DNA from: Desulfobulbaceae bacterium
Lineage (GTDB): Bacteria; Desulfobacterota; Desulfobulbia; Desulfobulbales; Desulfocapsaceae
Length of the DNA stretch: 64,000 bases
Direction of reading: 5' to 3'
NCBI GenBank assembly: GCA_003249645.1
Contig: QKIH01000004.1
Coordinates: forward strand, 27,394-91,393
Under the pieces are notes generated by a model. It ran no database searches and had not been told where the DNA came from. It saw only the letters and a list, made by a program, of their open reading frames with translations. Made by a program: the position numbers and the translations under genes. Of this stretch, positions 17,155-27,819 are shown one piece after another (position 1 is the first letter of the stretch; each line of letters opens with the position of its first letter).

Positions 17155-18195
17155 TTATGGGAAACAGGGGATATTCATCAATCCTGCAGTTTCATCCAGC
17201 CCCAGCATCAGGTTCATATTCTGAATCGCCTGTCCGGAAGCACCTTTTCCAATATTGTCGATGGCGCTTAAAATAATCAGGCGTCTGGTTCTTTTTTCTA
17301 CAACGATGCTGATATCACAGTAGTTGCTGCCCTTGATATGCTGCAGGGAGGGTACCGCACCGGGAGGGCATATACGGACAAAAGGCTCTCCTGCATAGGT
17401 TTCCTCATAAAGAGCCTGGAGTTCTTCTTGTGTGCAGGGCGTGAGCGGTTCGACATAAATGGTGCTCAATATGCCGCGATTGATCGGCAGCAGGTGCGGG
17501 GTAAAGGTTACGGTCACCAGATCTTCGGCAAGAGCCGAAAGCTCCTGTTCGATTTCTGGTGTATGGCGGTGAACTCCGCCAACTTTGTATGCTCTGAAAC
17601 CGTCATATACTTCACAGAAGAGGGTCGCTACATTGGCGGAGCGACCTGCACCGCTTGTGCCGCTCTTGGAATCGATAATAACACGATCCAATGCAATGAG
17701 CTTCTTGTCAAGCAGAGGTTTTAAACCGAGAATCGCTGTAACCGGGAAACAGCCGGTGTTGGCTGTCAGTCTGGTCGTTTTGATTTGTTCCCGATACAGT
17801 TCAGGAAGACCGTAAACTGCCTGCTTGATGTATTCAGGGCTTGAGTGCGGCTGATACCATTCTTCATAGGTGGCAAGGTCGCGTATCCGGTAATCAGCAC
17901 TGAGATCGATAACCTTTTTACCAGCTTCAAGCAGGGCCGGAACAATGTTCATGGCCGTTTTATGAGGAACTGCAGTAAAGAAGAGATCAGCTTTGTCGAT
18001 GAGCTCATCACCGGAAATGTCTTCACAGACAAGATCAACCCTGCCGCGCAGGTTGGGATAGATGTCAGAGAGCTTCATCCCGGCATATTGTCTTGATGTG
18101 GCAACAGTGAGTTCAACCTGATCATGATTGGCCAGCAGTCTGGTCAATTCCGCTCCGGTGTAGCCGGAGACTCCGATAATTCCGATTCGGTTCAT
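17155..18195 (-). CDS. argC: N-acetyl-gamma-glutamyl-phosphate reductase
   Basis: A 346-residue enzyme of arginine synthesis that reduces N-acetylglutamyl phosphate with NADPH. The N-terminal GVSGYTGAEL nucleotide-binding turn, the active-site Cys in NTGCFPVTAI near residue 149, SGTSGAGR and the His of GVHRHTPEIE are present. No other arg gene is adjacent. Confidence 0.96.
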   Translation of the reverse strand: MNRIGIIGVSGYTGAELTRLLANHDQVELTVATSRQYAGMKLSDIYPNLRGRVDLVCEDISGDELIDKADLFFTAVPHKTAMNIVPALLEAGKKVIDLSADYRIRDLATYEEWYQPHSSPEYIKQAVYGLPELYREQIKTTRLTANTGCFPVTAILGLKPLLDKKLIALDRVIIDSKSGTSGAGRSANVATLFCEVYDGFRAYKVGGVHRHTPEIEQELSALAEDLVTVTFTPHLLPINRGILSTIYVEPLTPCTQEELQALYEETYAGEPFVRICPPGAVPSLQHIKGSNYCDISIVVEKRTRRLIILSAIDNIGKGASGQAIQNMNLMLGLDETAGLMNIPCFP

Positions 18196-18319
18196 TGGGT
18201 AACCTTTTATGTTAAGTCATCTGCCGTCAGCCGTGACCTGATAACGGCAGGGGGATTTTCTTCAGGGGTCAATAGATTAGTAGAAATGACGATGACTGGC
18301 AATTGAAAAAAAGTTCCGC

Positions 18320-19684
18320 TCAGGTGTCCCCGGAGAAAAGATACCGGTTAATGGTTTCTATGAGGAACGAATGAAGGTTGTAAAATTCAATCCCGAACCG
18401 TGATTCACTGCTGTTTTGTTTGATGTTCCTGATTAGGCCATGGATTTTCTGTTCTTCCTTCATACCCGGCAGCAGACATTGCAGCTCAATCTGCTGTTCG
18501 ATATGAATAGCAGGCAGAGGTTCATTGCCGCGATTTTTGATTTCGCAGAGACTGCCGTTGCTGCTGAGATCGATCAGTGCACCGAAATATTCCTTGCCGT
18601 CACCGAAGTTGAGGGTGCAGGGAATATAGATCTGGTTTCTTTTGGTTTGGCGCAGTTCACGGTAGTGGATGGCGGAAGGGTAATCAAGATACAAGAGATC
18701 CTGCGGGTTATTTGAGACCGACAGGATGGTTGACTTGAAGAGACAGAGCTTGCCCATGTGGAGATATTTTACCATCACGTGACAACTGCGCTTCTTCTCA
18801 TTGCTGAGAGTTCTGAATTGTGGCGGACTGGTGACAATAACATAATTGTCGGGCAGCATACCGACTGTTGTACAGTCGTAGGCACCTTCAAGTTGTGAAA
18901 ACTCGAGCTTTATCCTGGATCCGATGTCAAGCGAAAGCCGCTGACCGATGGTTGATACCTTTCTCAGACGATTTTGCTCAGGCTCTTTATTACCCTTAGC
19001 AAAAGAAGCGATGGACGCGTACTCATCTTTTAGCCTGAATCCTTCCATGATTAGGGCGATGAGCGGTTTATACAGATTTTGCTGACGCTGACCGTTGAAG
19101 TGCATGAGCTCAAGAACAACATCATCCCAGCAGATTATTTCAAAGAAGGCATCTTCTCCTTCAATGACTTCTGTTTCAGCGGCAAGCGGCAGACCTTTAT
19201 GAACATAGATGAAACCCGTTTCATTTTTACCATAGATCTTAATGGTACAGGTTCTTTCTTCTGTTTCAAGCAGCTGGAGCAGAGAGTGGGTTGGAATATC
19301 GTTGTAGTTGACAATGGAGCCCGCCAACAGCAGTTCCGTGATCTGTTCGAAAAGAAGGGCTGTATTTATCGGCTTTGCATGGTAAAAGGTGGCACCTGGC
19401 GGAGGCTTGCGTTCGGCCCGTGGTGTTTGTCCGGGTGTGTCAATGGCGATAATCGGCACGGTCGGAAACTGTCCGGCAATGTGTGTGAGGATGGCCGCCC
19501 CTTGGTCATCAAGTATTGCGGTAGAACACAAAATGATGTTAACAGGTTGTCTTTTCAGGATATTGACGGCATAAATCTCATCACGTGCAGTAAGGATATC
19601 AAGTTCTGTCTGCCATTCATGAAAAATCGACAGAATATGATCGAGGCTTTCAATATCTTTTTCTATGATCAGGAGTGACTGCAT
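18320..19684 (-). CDS. Receiver-like / DUF4388 / PilZ protein
   Basis: A 454-residue cytoplasmic regulator. Residues ~1-115 have a receiver fold but the usual phospho-acceptor Asp appears replaced (NIILCSTAIL), while the conserved Lys remains (YHAKPIN); it is probably a non-phosphorylatable pseudo-receiver. A DUF4388 (PATAN-like) region follows at ~125-230, then a YcgR-N-like beta domain, and a PilZ domain near 340-450 with the NxSxxG-type motif DLSSNGSLC for cyclic di-GMP. It probably links c-di-GMP level to motility or secretion. Other c-di-GMP proteins in this window (36.4 kb, 23.5 kb, 25.3 kb) could set or read the same signal. Confidence 0.75.
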   Translation of the reverse strand: MQSLLIIEKDIESLDHILSIFHEWQTELDILTARDEIYAVNILKRQPVNIILCSTAILDDQGAAILTHIAGQFPTVPIIAIDTPGQTPRAERKPPPGATFYHAKPINTALLFEQITELLLAGSIVNYNDIPTHSLLQLLETEERTCTIKIYGKNETGFIYVHKGLPLAAETEVIEGEDAFFEIICWDDVVLELMHFNGQRQQNLYKPLIALIMEGFRLKDEYASIASFAKGNKEPEQNRLRKVSTIGQRLSLDIGSRIKLEFSQLEGAYDCTTVGMLPDNYVIVTSPPQFRTLSNEKKRSCHVMVKYLHMGKLCLFKSTILSVSNNPQDLLYLDYPSAIHYRELRQTKRNQIYIPCTLNFGDGKEYFGALIDLSSNGSLCEIKNRGNEPLPAIHIEQQIELQCLLPGMKEEQKIHGLIRNIKQNSSESRFGIEFYNLHSFLIETINRYLFSGDT

Positions 19685-19808
19685 GGCCGGGAGTCGTTGA
19701 GGTTTGACAAATTTATCATATATAATTAACTATGCATGAAATACGTCAAATATACAAATTCAGGAAAATATACTAAGCTCTACTTTCTACTCTGTCCATG
19801 CCTGTTAG

Positions 19809-20969
<1,161 letters not shown>

Positions 20970-21069
20970 TTACATTTATCTAGATTTATATCACGAGTTA
21001 TCGCAAACGTGTCAAGCTGACACAAGCACGATTTTTAAGTAATCAAAACGAACCTATTTGGAGGCAAAT

Positions 21070-21426
21070 ATGACTGGAGTAGCCTATGCGGCAGCACCTG
21101 CGGCCGGTGCCGGCGCCGGCGCAGCAGGAGGAATCGCTTCTTTTATTCCGATTATTCTTATTTTCGTAGTTTTCTATTTTCTGCTTATCCGTCCCCAGCA
21201 GAAACAGGTGAAAGAACACCAGAAGTACCTGAGCGAACTGAAATCCGGAACCAAGGTTGTGACTAAAGGCGGTATTCACGGCACAATCACCGGACTGACA
21301 GATACTGTCATTACACTTGAGATTGCTCAAGACGTCAGAATCAAAGTTTCCAGAGACGCAATAGCAGGACCTGTTGCCGTTCCGGGAGCTGATACAAAAG
21401 ATCAGAAGAAGATTAAAGCCGGCTGA
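21070..21426 (+). CDS. yajC: Preprotein translocase accessory subunit YajC
   Basis: A 118-residue single-pass inner-membrane protein. An Ala/Gly-rich N-terminus is followed by one transmembrane helix (IIPILIFVVFYF-like, residues ~25-43) and the family signature LIRPQQKQVKEHQ. The ATG at 21070 is preceded by GGAGGCAA. YajC associates with SecDF in Sec export; secDF normally follow yajC but here an RNase H gene does. Confidence 0.93.
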   Translation: MTGVAYAAAPAAGAGAGAAGGIASFIPIILIFVVFYFLLIRPQQKQVKEHQKYLSELKSGTKVVTKGGIHGTITGLTDTVITLEIAQDVRIKVSRDAIAGPVAVPGADTKDQKKIKAG

Positions 21427-21474
21427 GGTATAGGCGGCTGTTAATGCGCAGGTGCGCGGTATTCGTGTTTTCGA

Positions 21475-21510
21475 AGTCACTGCTGACAGGGTCGGCAGTG
21501 ACTTTTTTTT
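21475..21510 (+). terminator. Rho-independent terminator after yajC
   Basis: AGTCACTGC and GCAGTGACT form a perfect 9-bp stem closed by an 11-base loop and followed by eight T. It ends the tgt-yajC unit. Confidence 0.92.
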
Positions 21511-21535
21511 GTTTCAATAACAGACGGAACTATAA

Positions 21536-22234
21536 ATGGCAAAAAAGAAATTTTATGCTGTTGCTGCCGGCAATCGTACTGGAATTTTTCAAACCTGGCC
21601 AGAATGTGAGACCCAGGTAAAAGGTGTCGCAGGAGCAAGATATAAAAGTTTCGACAGCCGTGAAGAGGCCGAGAAATGGCTGGCTGACGGCGGGGTATAC
21701 GAGAAGAAACCGAAGACCGTAAAAACAGCTGCAGATGCCGTAACACCTGAGCATAAATCAATCAGCGGCAAGCTGCTGGTGTATACCGACGGCAGCAGCC
21801 TGAATAACCCGGGGCCCGGAGGCTGGGCAGTGGTTATCCTTGAATCGGACGGTCCAAATGAACTCTTCGGCGCTTTTCGGAAAACAACCAACAACCGGAT
21901 GGAATTGCTTGCCTGTATAAAGGCGCTAGAAGCAGTGAAGGAAAATGGACTGGAGGCACTGCTTCATACCGATTCAAGTTATGTTGTAAATGGTATCGAG
22001 AAGGGCTGGGCAAAGTCATGGCGAAAAAGAGGCTGGCGAAAAAGTGATGGCAACGAGGCCTTGAATAGTGACCTCTGGGCACGTCTGCTTGATCTGGTGG
22101 AAAAGGTTCCGGTAAGCTTCAAGTGGGTTAAGGGCCATGCCGGGAATGAATATAATGAACGTTGTGACCAGCTGGCAGTTGCAGCGGCAAAAGATCACCC
22201 CTCTGCCATAGATGAAGGCTACGAGAGGGCTTGA
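21536..22234 (+). CDS. rnhA: Ribonuclease H with N-terminal hybrid-binding domain
   Basis: A 232-residue protein. Residues ~4-48 are the RNase H1 hybrid-binding (viroplasmin-like) domain (KKFYAVAAGNRTGIFQTW, then FDSREEAEKWL). The catalytic domain from ~78 has the DEDD residues in TDGSSLNNPG, RMELLACIKAL, HTDSSYVVNG and NERCDQLA. It removes RNA from RNA-DNA hybrids. It converges on and overlaps the YigZ-like gene by 16 bp. Confidence 0.95.
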   Translation: MAKKKFYAVAAGNRTGIFQTWPECETQVKGVAGARYKSFDSREEAEKWLADGGVYEKKPKTVKTAADAVTPEHKSISGKLLVYTDGSSLNNPGPGGWAVVILESDGPNELFGAFRKTTNNRMELLACIKALEAVKENGLEALLHTDSSYVVNGIEKGWAKSWRKRGWRKSDGNEALNSDLWARLLDLVEKVPVSFKWVKGHAGNEYNERCDQLAVAAAKDHPSAIDEGYERA

Positions 22235-22857
22235 CCGTTTTCTTCTCCTTTCACAGTGATAATCAGTTCCAGATAGTTCATCTGCTGGAGCTGTTGCTGA
22301 AATGTCTGTGAACATTCTTTTGCTACGGCAACCTCCAAAGTGATCACTGATTCATACCTCGCCTCTGTAATCTCGGCCTGATGGCGACCGATAATCTGCT
22401 CGACTGCCGGTTGAAGAGGATAGGGGAGAATGACGGAAAAATGAACTAACTGCGTTTTTATCTTTGTCTTAATATCCTGCAGGGCCAGTTGAACGGATTT
22501 GCTGTAGGCCCGGGTTAATCCTCCGGTACCAAGTTTCACCCCGCCGTAATATCTGGTAACAATAGCACCGATTTCCCCGATTCCTGAATGCGAAAGAACA
22601 TGCAGCATGGGCTTGCCGGCACATCCTTTGGGTTCCCCGTCATCACTCATCCCCCTTTTCGTCGAATCATCGGGAGCACCGGTTATGTATGCCCAGCAGT
22701 TGTGGCTTGCACCTTTGTGCTCTTTTCTGACGAGATCAAGCGTATGAGAAAAACTCTCAGGGTTTGCCGTATGGAAAAGATATGCAATAAAAAGACTTTT
22801 CGTTATCCGATTCTCTATGCTGACTGAAGATGCAGGAATCGGATAACTGCCGCTCAT
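22219..22857 (-). CDS. YigZ/IMPACT family protein
   Basis: A 212-residue UPF0029 protein. The N-terminal domain has the family core SHNCWAYITG, SDDGEPKGCAGKPML and TRYYGGVKLGTGGL; the C-terminal domain has the ferredoxin-like fold expected. Bacterial members are of uncertain function, with proposed roles in translation control. The small gene at 22861 lies 3 bp upstream and is probably co-transcribed. Confidence 0.92.
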   Translation of the reverse strand: MSGSYPIPASSVSIENRITKSLFIAYLFHTANPESFSHTLDLVRKEHKGASHNCWAYITGAPDDSTKRGMSDDGEPKGCAGKPMLHVLSHSGIGEIGAIVTRYYGGVKLGTGGLTRAYSKSVQLALQDIKTKIKTQLVHFSVILPYPLQPAVEQIIGRHQAEITEARYESVITLEVAVAKECSQTFQQQLQQMNYLELIITVKGEENGQALS

Positions 22858-22860
22858 AGT

Positions 22861-23154
22861 TTACAGGCTGAAGTTCTGCATGTTTACAACTTCAATTGCC
22901 AGGGTTGTTCTCGCATCGGCATTTGGTTCAACGCCTTTTTTTTCACACCATTGTGGAAAGGTTTCCGGATCGATGAAAACTTTTATCACCTGGTCTCCCT
23001 GGCTTTCTACATTTGCCTTGGCTTTTTCTGCAAGCTCAAGCCATTTTTCATAGGGTTGAGGAATAAGATGGGCATCAGAAAAAATTGTCATCAATTTGTC
23101 CCAGTCTTCTTTTTTATACCAGACCATGGCCTGGATCATTGCCTGCTGTGTCAT
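22861..23154 (-). CDS. Small conserved-looking protein of unknown function
   Basis: A 97-residue soluble protein with an N-terminal helix (AMIQAMVWYKKEDW) and an alternating strand/helix pattern. I chose the ATG at 23154 because a clear AGGAG site precedes it; the frame extends 26 codons further without support. It sits 3 bp upstream of the YigZ-like gene. I do not recognise the family. Confidence 0.7.
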   Translation of the reverse strand: MTQQAMIQAMVWYKKEDWDKLMTIFSDAHLIPQPYEKWLELAEKAKANVESQGDQVIKVFIDPETFPQWCEKKGVEPNADARTTLAIEVVNMQNFSL

Positions 23155-23454
23155 GATTTGTTGTCTCCTGTAGAATAATAAAATAACAGGCTCGACTCTA
23201 TTCGAAAAGAATCGCGGAGTAAAGCCTAACATGCAGTTTTTCAGCGGGGAGATGATGCTAATGGAATGTGAGAATTGAAGATCATATTAAGGTAGCTTCT
23301 GTAAGCCTCTTGTTTCATAGAGAAGATGAAAATGGCTGATTTTCCTTTGTATCAATTCTGTATCGATCTTTTCATAAAACTGGCCGAACGTGGTGCCGAA
23401 AAGGATTCTGCTGCAATATTTACGACTTGAACCGTTCGACTGGTCTATGTTTTG

Positions 23455-24486
23455 CTACCACTGTGCTGTCTTATCGTAGGCGCATTCTTTATGAATTGCT
23501 TCGAAGACATCGCGTCTGTGTTCGAACAGGTCAACTATTTCAGGATCTAGCTGTTTACCCTTTTCGGCTATAATGAGTTTTGTGGCACTGGGAAACGGCA
23601 AAGGGTCTTTATACGGTCGCCTTGAAAGAATTGCATCAAGGGCATCACCGAAAGCAACGATACGGGCAGAAAGAGGAATCTCTATGCCTTTCAGTTTATA
23701 GGGATAGCCGCTTCCGTCCCATCGTTCGTGATGGAAGAGAACTATTTCAAAGGCTGTACGAAGAAAAGCAGAGCCTGTTTCCTCATGGAGTTCCTTTAAA
23801 ATAGCGGCACCGTTGATGGTGTGATTTTTTACAACCTCAAATTCCTGGGCTGAATAGCCGCCGCGTTTAGTTAAAATAGCATCTGGAATTGTTATTTTAC
23901 CAATGTCATGGAGTACGCTCAGATTGGTAATGTCTTCAATGAGCTGCATGCTTAAACCGAGATCAGGATAATTTTCATACAGTTCTTGGGCGATTACTCT
24001 GCAAAAACGTTTCAATCGCTGCAGGTGAGGCGCTGTTTCGCAGCTTCTTAAGGCGACCATCTCCGCAAAAGCGGCGATCAGTTTTTCATGATCTTCAAGT
24101 CGTAAAAGGCGGTTGGCTGCCTTTAACCGTAATTCAAGTTCCTGTCTTATGACCGGTTTTGTGACATAATCATCTGCCTGGAGAGTGAGCCCGGTAATGA
24201 GTTTTTCTTTTTCCGTGCTTGTGGTGAGAATCATCAAATAAGTATAACACGTTTCGTGCTCTCTGATATATTTCACCAGTTCAAATCCATTGCCGTCCGG
24301 CATTTCAAGATCAGAAAGAACAATGCGTATTCTGTGTTTATCCCAGATCTCTCTGGCCTCATTTCCGCTGGCCGTTGTTAAAACCTCATATCCAAGTGCT
24401 TCAAGATGGTTCTGCAGGATTTTTCGTTGCGTATCTTCATCTTCTACGATCAGGATCTGCTGTTTCTCTGTGATGGATAAGTTCAT
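23455..24486 (-). CDS. Response regulator with HD-GYP domain
   Basis: A 343-residue RpfG-type protein. The receiver (residues ~8-125) has an intact Asp in VLSDLEMPDGNG and Lys in VTKPVI. The HD-GYP domain shows HDIGKITIPDAIL, the His of NHTINGA and HHERWDGSGYP. These enzymes hydrolyse cyclic di-GMP. It is monocistronic; its partner kinase is not beside it. A 222-bp gap on its 3' side has no recognisable feature. Confidence 0.93.
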   Translation of the reverse strand: MNLSITEKQQILIVEDEDTQRKILQNHLEALGYEVLTTASGNEAREIWDKHRIRIVLSDLEMPDGNGFELVKYIREHETCYTYLMILTTSTEKEKLITGLTLQADDYVTKPVIRQELELRLKAANRLLRLEDHEKLIAAFAEMVALRSCETAPHLQRLKRFCRVIAQELYENYPDLGLSMQLIEDITNLSVLHDIGKITIPDAILTKRGGYSAQEFEVVKNHTINGAAILKELHEETGSAFLRTAFEIVLFHHERWDGSGYPYKLKGIEIPLSARIVAFGDALDAILSRRPYKDPLPFPSATKLIIAEKGKQLDPEIVDLFEHRRDVFEAIHKECAYDKTAQW

Positions 24487-24733
24487 AAAACACCTGTTGC
24501 TGACTGAAATTTATGGTCATCCGGCTTTTGCTGACTCCTTTTCTTTCCCTTCAATGGACGGCATCTTGTCTGTCCTGAGGGAAGAGTTCTTTTACAGAGA
24601 ATATCTCTAGAGAAAGACAGAAGAATACTCTGTAATATGCCACAACTCTGTTGTATCAAAAATTGGAAGGTATCACAAGTTGACGTAAACGAATGTTTTG
24701 TCAGATCTGTGTACTACATTTTTTACTTTTCAA

Positions 24734-24761
24734 TTTACTTTTATTACTACTGAATTATGAT
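24734..24761 (+). promoter_or_regulatory. Possible sigma-70 promoter of the DsrE-like gene
   Basis: TTTACT at 24734 and TATGAT at 24756 are 16 bp apart, 60 bp before the DsrE-like start. This lies in the 334-bp divergent gap, which holds nothing else I recognise apart from its strong AT richness. Confidence 0.4.
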
Positions 24762-24820
24762 AGGGATTAGGAAAATACCTGGTGAAATCTACATCTTTTT
24801 AAATTCAACTGGAGGAAAGA

Positions 24821-25171
24821 ATGGCAAATTTTCTGTTTGTATTACGTGAAAATAATAACGAGAAGGCTACCCGCTGTTTTCAATTTGCGAAGATAGCACA
24901 CTCGAAAGGTCACACGGTAAACATATTTCTGATTGACAGTGGTGTTGACTGGGCGGTTAAAGGAAAAGACGGTTCTCAAAAGACTGATACCGGAGACTGC
25001 GTTAATGACTATCTACCTTATCTGATAGAAAATAGTGTCGAAACAGGTGTCTGCACTCCCTGTGCTAAGAATCGAGGACTGGATGAAGCCAACTTCAATA
25101 CCAATATGGTGCTTGACGGGGGGCCGCATCTGATTGATATGGCCGCTGAGGCAAAAGTATTCAATTTTTAA
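24821..25171 (+). CDS. DsrE/DsrF-like family protein
   Basis: A 116-residue protein with the DsrE-like fold: N-terminal ANFLFVLREN strand, then a helix, VNIFLIDSGVDW, and a Cys pair in GVCTPCAKNRG near residue 85. DsrE-like proteins carry persulfide sulfur in sulfur oxidation or reduction pathways. The GGAGGAAAG ribosome site is strong and a terminator follows, so it is a single-gene, probably well-expressed unit. A sulfur-carrier role in a sulfur-metabolising organism is inference. Confidence 0.8.
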   Translation: MANFLFVLRENNNEKATRCFQFAKIAHSKGHTVNIFLIDSGVDWAVKGKDGSQKTDTGDCVNDYLPYLIENSVETGVCTPCAKNRGLDEANFNTNMVLDGGPHLIDMAAEAKVFNF

Positions 25172-25201
25172 CGTCTTGCAGGAATAGTTTTAAAAAAAAA
25201 T

Positions 25202-25236
25202 ACCCTCCCGGCAACGAGCTGAGAGGGTTTTTTTTT
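25202..25236 (+). terminator. Rho-independent terminator of the DsrE-like gene
   Basis: ACCCTC and GAGGGT close a stem followed by eight or more T, 31 bp after the stop codon. Confidence 0.88.
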
Positions 25237-25256
25237 ATCATTCACGAGGGAATGTA

Positions 25257-25754
25257 TCAGGGCCTTAGATAGAAACCTAACTCTTTGTTGTATGCAGTAT
25301 CATCTTTGAATTTGCAGCCAATTCGATTGCCAGCTACTGTCTCAACCGAAAAATTTCTTGTGATTTGGGTGTGTCTTTTATCATCCAGGACAAAATCTAT
25401 AGATCCATTCTGACCAGGAATGAATTTATTAAAGCCGACTACCTCGAGCTGGGCGCCTCCCATAGAGAGATCTTTAATTTTTACCAGCCGCTTTTGCCCG
25501 GTTCCAAGTGTGAATGTTCCGACCAGATCGGTTGATTTTCTGTATGTCTGACGGTAGTCAAAATGGACCTTGAACTGTGTTGAACAGGAGCAGAGAACGT
25601 TAACCGTGAGTTTTCTTTGGGGAAAATTGTCTGTTGAAACCGATTTGGCTTTTTTGCAGTTCGGGCAAACAATGACAGCCGTTCCATTTGCCCTGACATA
25701 GGTTTTTGAAATTTTATCTTCCGTAATAAAATTTTGATTTTTCTGATTTATCAT
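25257..25754 (-). CDS. PilZ-domain protein with N-terminal Cys cluster
   Basis: A 165-residue protein. A zinc-ribbon-like pair (CPNCKKA near residue 31 and CSCS near 54) precedes a PilZ domain with RxxxR-like basic residues (YRQTYRK) and KIKDLSMGGAQLEV. I chose the ATG at 25754, which has a GGGGAGG site. It is a small cyclic di-GMP receptor candidate with no catalytic domain. Confidence 0.82.
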   Translation of the reverse strand: MINQKNQNFITEDKISKTYVRANGTAVIVCPNCKKAKSVSTDNFPQRKLTVNVLCSCSTQFKVHFDYRQTYRKSTDLVGTFTLGTGQKRLVKIKDLSMGGAQLEVVGFNKFIPGQNGSIDFVLDDKRHTQITRNFSVETVAGNRIGCKFKDDTAYNKELGFYLRP

Positions 25755-26110
25755 AATAGCCTCCCCAGACTTAATTTGATAAATTTTATTATATTTCATT
25801 CCTATCAAAATTCAAGGGTGAATAGCCGTCGCTGCATATTAAATCGCTGTCCCTGGGAAAATAATAGAACGGTTCATATGGGGGGAGATTGCATAGCTGA
25901 AAAATTTATAGGGTTTACACCTCTTAGAAACAGGTGTTGCCGTCCAGGATTTATTTTAGGGTGAGAAAGTAGGGCAAATTATGATATAACAAACAGTTTT
26001 TCGAGTGTGCTTATTCTGCACTCTGCATTGTAGCATAGAAATCTGATAGAGAAATTGTGTAAGTGCAATTATTAGCGGGCGTTAGCCTGTTTGCTGAGAA
26101 GGAGAAATCA

Positions 26111-27742
26111 ATGGTTGATTCCATTATTGAGAAAATAAGTAGTGCCTATTCATATCCACTTTTAATCAAAAATCTTCTGTTTACTCCTGTGGTGGATAAC
26201 CCGGATCAGGAAATTGTTTATAGAGGGGATAAACGTTATACCTATACTGAATTCAGAAAAAGGATCTGCCGACTCGCTAACGCCTTAATAAAAATGGGGG
26301 TAAAAAAGGGAGATACTGTAGGTGTCATGGATTATGACAGTCACCGGTATCTCGAATGCTTTTTTGCAGTGCCGATGATTGGAGCCGTACTGCATACCGT
26401 AAACATTAAACTTTCTCCGACGCAGATCTCCTACACGGTGAACCATGCGGAAGATGACTTCGTTCTTCTCAATGAAGACTTTATTCCCTTCGTTGAGCAG
26501 ATTCGTGCAAAACTCGATTCTGTTAAAGGGTATGTGCTGCTCCAGGATGACGGAAAGGATTGCCAGACAACTATCCCGATAATAGGCGAATATGAAGAGC
26601 TGCTTGCTGCTGAGGCTGATACCTTTGACTTTGAAGATTTTGATGAAAATACCCGGGCGACCACTTTTTATACCACAGGTACCACCGGGATGCCGAAAGG
26701 GGTTTATTTCAGTCATCGTCAACTGGTACTGCATACCCTTGGGGTGCTGGTTTCGCTTGGAACGGTGGAAAGTCAGGGACGCTTTCACCAGGGTGATGTT
26801 TATATGCCGATCACTCCGATGTTTCACGTCCATGCCTGGGGATTGCCCTATGTTGCGACTTTCTGCGGCGTAAAGCAGGTCTACCCCGGCAAATATATCC
26901 CCAATGTTCTACTTAGTCTGATTGAGGAAGAGGGCGTGACTTTCAGTCACTGCGTGCCGACAATTTTGCATCTGCTGATGAAAGATGCCAGTTTTGCCAG
27001 CCGTGATCTGTCTAAATGGAAGGTGATTATCGGCGGTTCCGCCATGCAGAAATCGCTTTGTAAGGTGTATCTTGCCAAAGGCGCAGATTTGTACAGCGGG
27101 TACGGTATGTCGGAAACCTGTCCGATCCTGACAATTTCTCATGTCGTGGAGACGGAGCTTGATGAAGATGCTGAGCTCGAAGTTCGTTGTAAAACAGGAA
27201 GACCGATACCGCTGGTCGATCTTCGTATCATTGATGAAGAGATGAATGATGTAGAGGATGACGGAGGCAGTGTTGGCGAATTAGTTGTCAGAGCACCCTG
27301 GCTGACTCAGGGATACCTGAAAGATAAACGCAATTCTGAAGTCCTCTGGCATGGCGGCTATCTCCATACAGGTGATGTCGCTTATCGTGATAAAAAAGGC
27401 TACATCAATATCACTGACCGGATGAAAGACGTGATAAAAATTGGCGGTGAATGGATGTCTTCACTTGAGCTTGAAGACGTTATCGGCCTTCACCCTTCTG
27501 TGGCTGAAGTTGCGGTAATTGGTGCGCCGGATACGAAATGGGTTGAACGGCCCTTTGCTCTTGTTGTAAGAAAGGATGAGGTCAGTAAAAAAGATATTCT
27601 CAAACATGTTCAGGGGTATACCGATAAAGGGTTGTTAACAAGGCAGGCCTTATTGCTCCAGGTCACCTTCGTTGACGAAATAGATAAAACCAGTGTCGGC
27701 AAGATTAATAAAAAGGTACTGCGGGAAAAATATCTCGCGTAA
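26111..27742 (+). CDS. AMP-binding acyl-CoA synthetase
   Basis: A 543-residue ligase of the ANL superfamily that activates a carboxylic acid to acyl-AMP and then acyl-CoA. Motif A3 is TTGTTGMPKGV near residue 190, the adenine-binding stretch GYGMSETCP near 335, the hinge region HTGDVAYRD near 420 and the catalytic Lys in TSVGKINKKVL near the C-terminus. It resembles medium/long-chain fatty-acid CoA ligases. I chose the ATG at 26111 (AGGAGAAA before it). A small membrane protein and a rhodanese follow closely. Confidence 0.9.
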   Translation: MVDSIIEKISSAYSYPLLIKNLLFTPVVDNPDQEIVYRGDKRYTYTEFRKRICRLANALIKMGVKKGDTVGVMDYDSHRYLECFFAVPMIGAVLHTVNIKLSPTQISYTVNHAEDDFVLLNEDFIPFVEQIRAKLDSVKGYVLLQDDGKDCQTTIPIIGEYEELLAAEADTFDFEDFDENTRATTFYTTGTTGMPKGVYFSHRQLVLHTLGVLVSLGTVESQGRFHQGDVYMPITPMFHVHAWGLPYVATFCGVKQVYPGKYIPNVLLSLIEEEGVTFSHCVPTILHLLMKDASFASRDLSKWKVIIGGSAMQKSLCKVYLAKGADLYSGYGMSETCPILTISHVVETELDEDAELEVRCKTGRPIPLVDLRIIDEEMNDVEDDGGSVGELVVRAPWLTQGYLKDKRNSEVLWHGGYLHTGDVAYRDKKGYINITDRMKDVIKIGGEWMSSLELEDVIGLHPSVAEVAVIGAPDTKWVERPFALVVRKDEVSKKDILKHVQGYTDKGLLTRQALLLQVTFVDEIDKTSVGKINKKVLREKYLA

Positions 27743-27819
27743 TCATTTAGGCAAGTTGCCGGGTGGATTCTGCTTCGATCAGATGCAGGGGCTCCTCCGG
27801 CTCTTCTGAGGAAATGACA

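Noticed and set aside
18440-19678. Open frames on the plus strand inside the PilZ regulator gene
   Set aside because: They lie opposite a protein with recognisable domains and show no conserved motif of their own.
19704-19726. TTGACA followed by TATAAT before tgt
   Set aside because: The spacing is only 11 bp, too short for a sigma-70 promoter; TTGACA with TAACTA at 17 bp is a weak alternative that I did not list.
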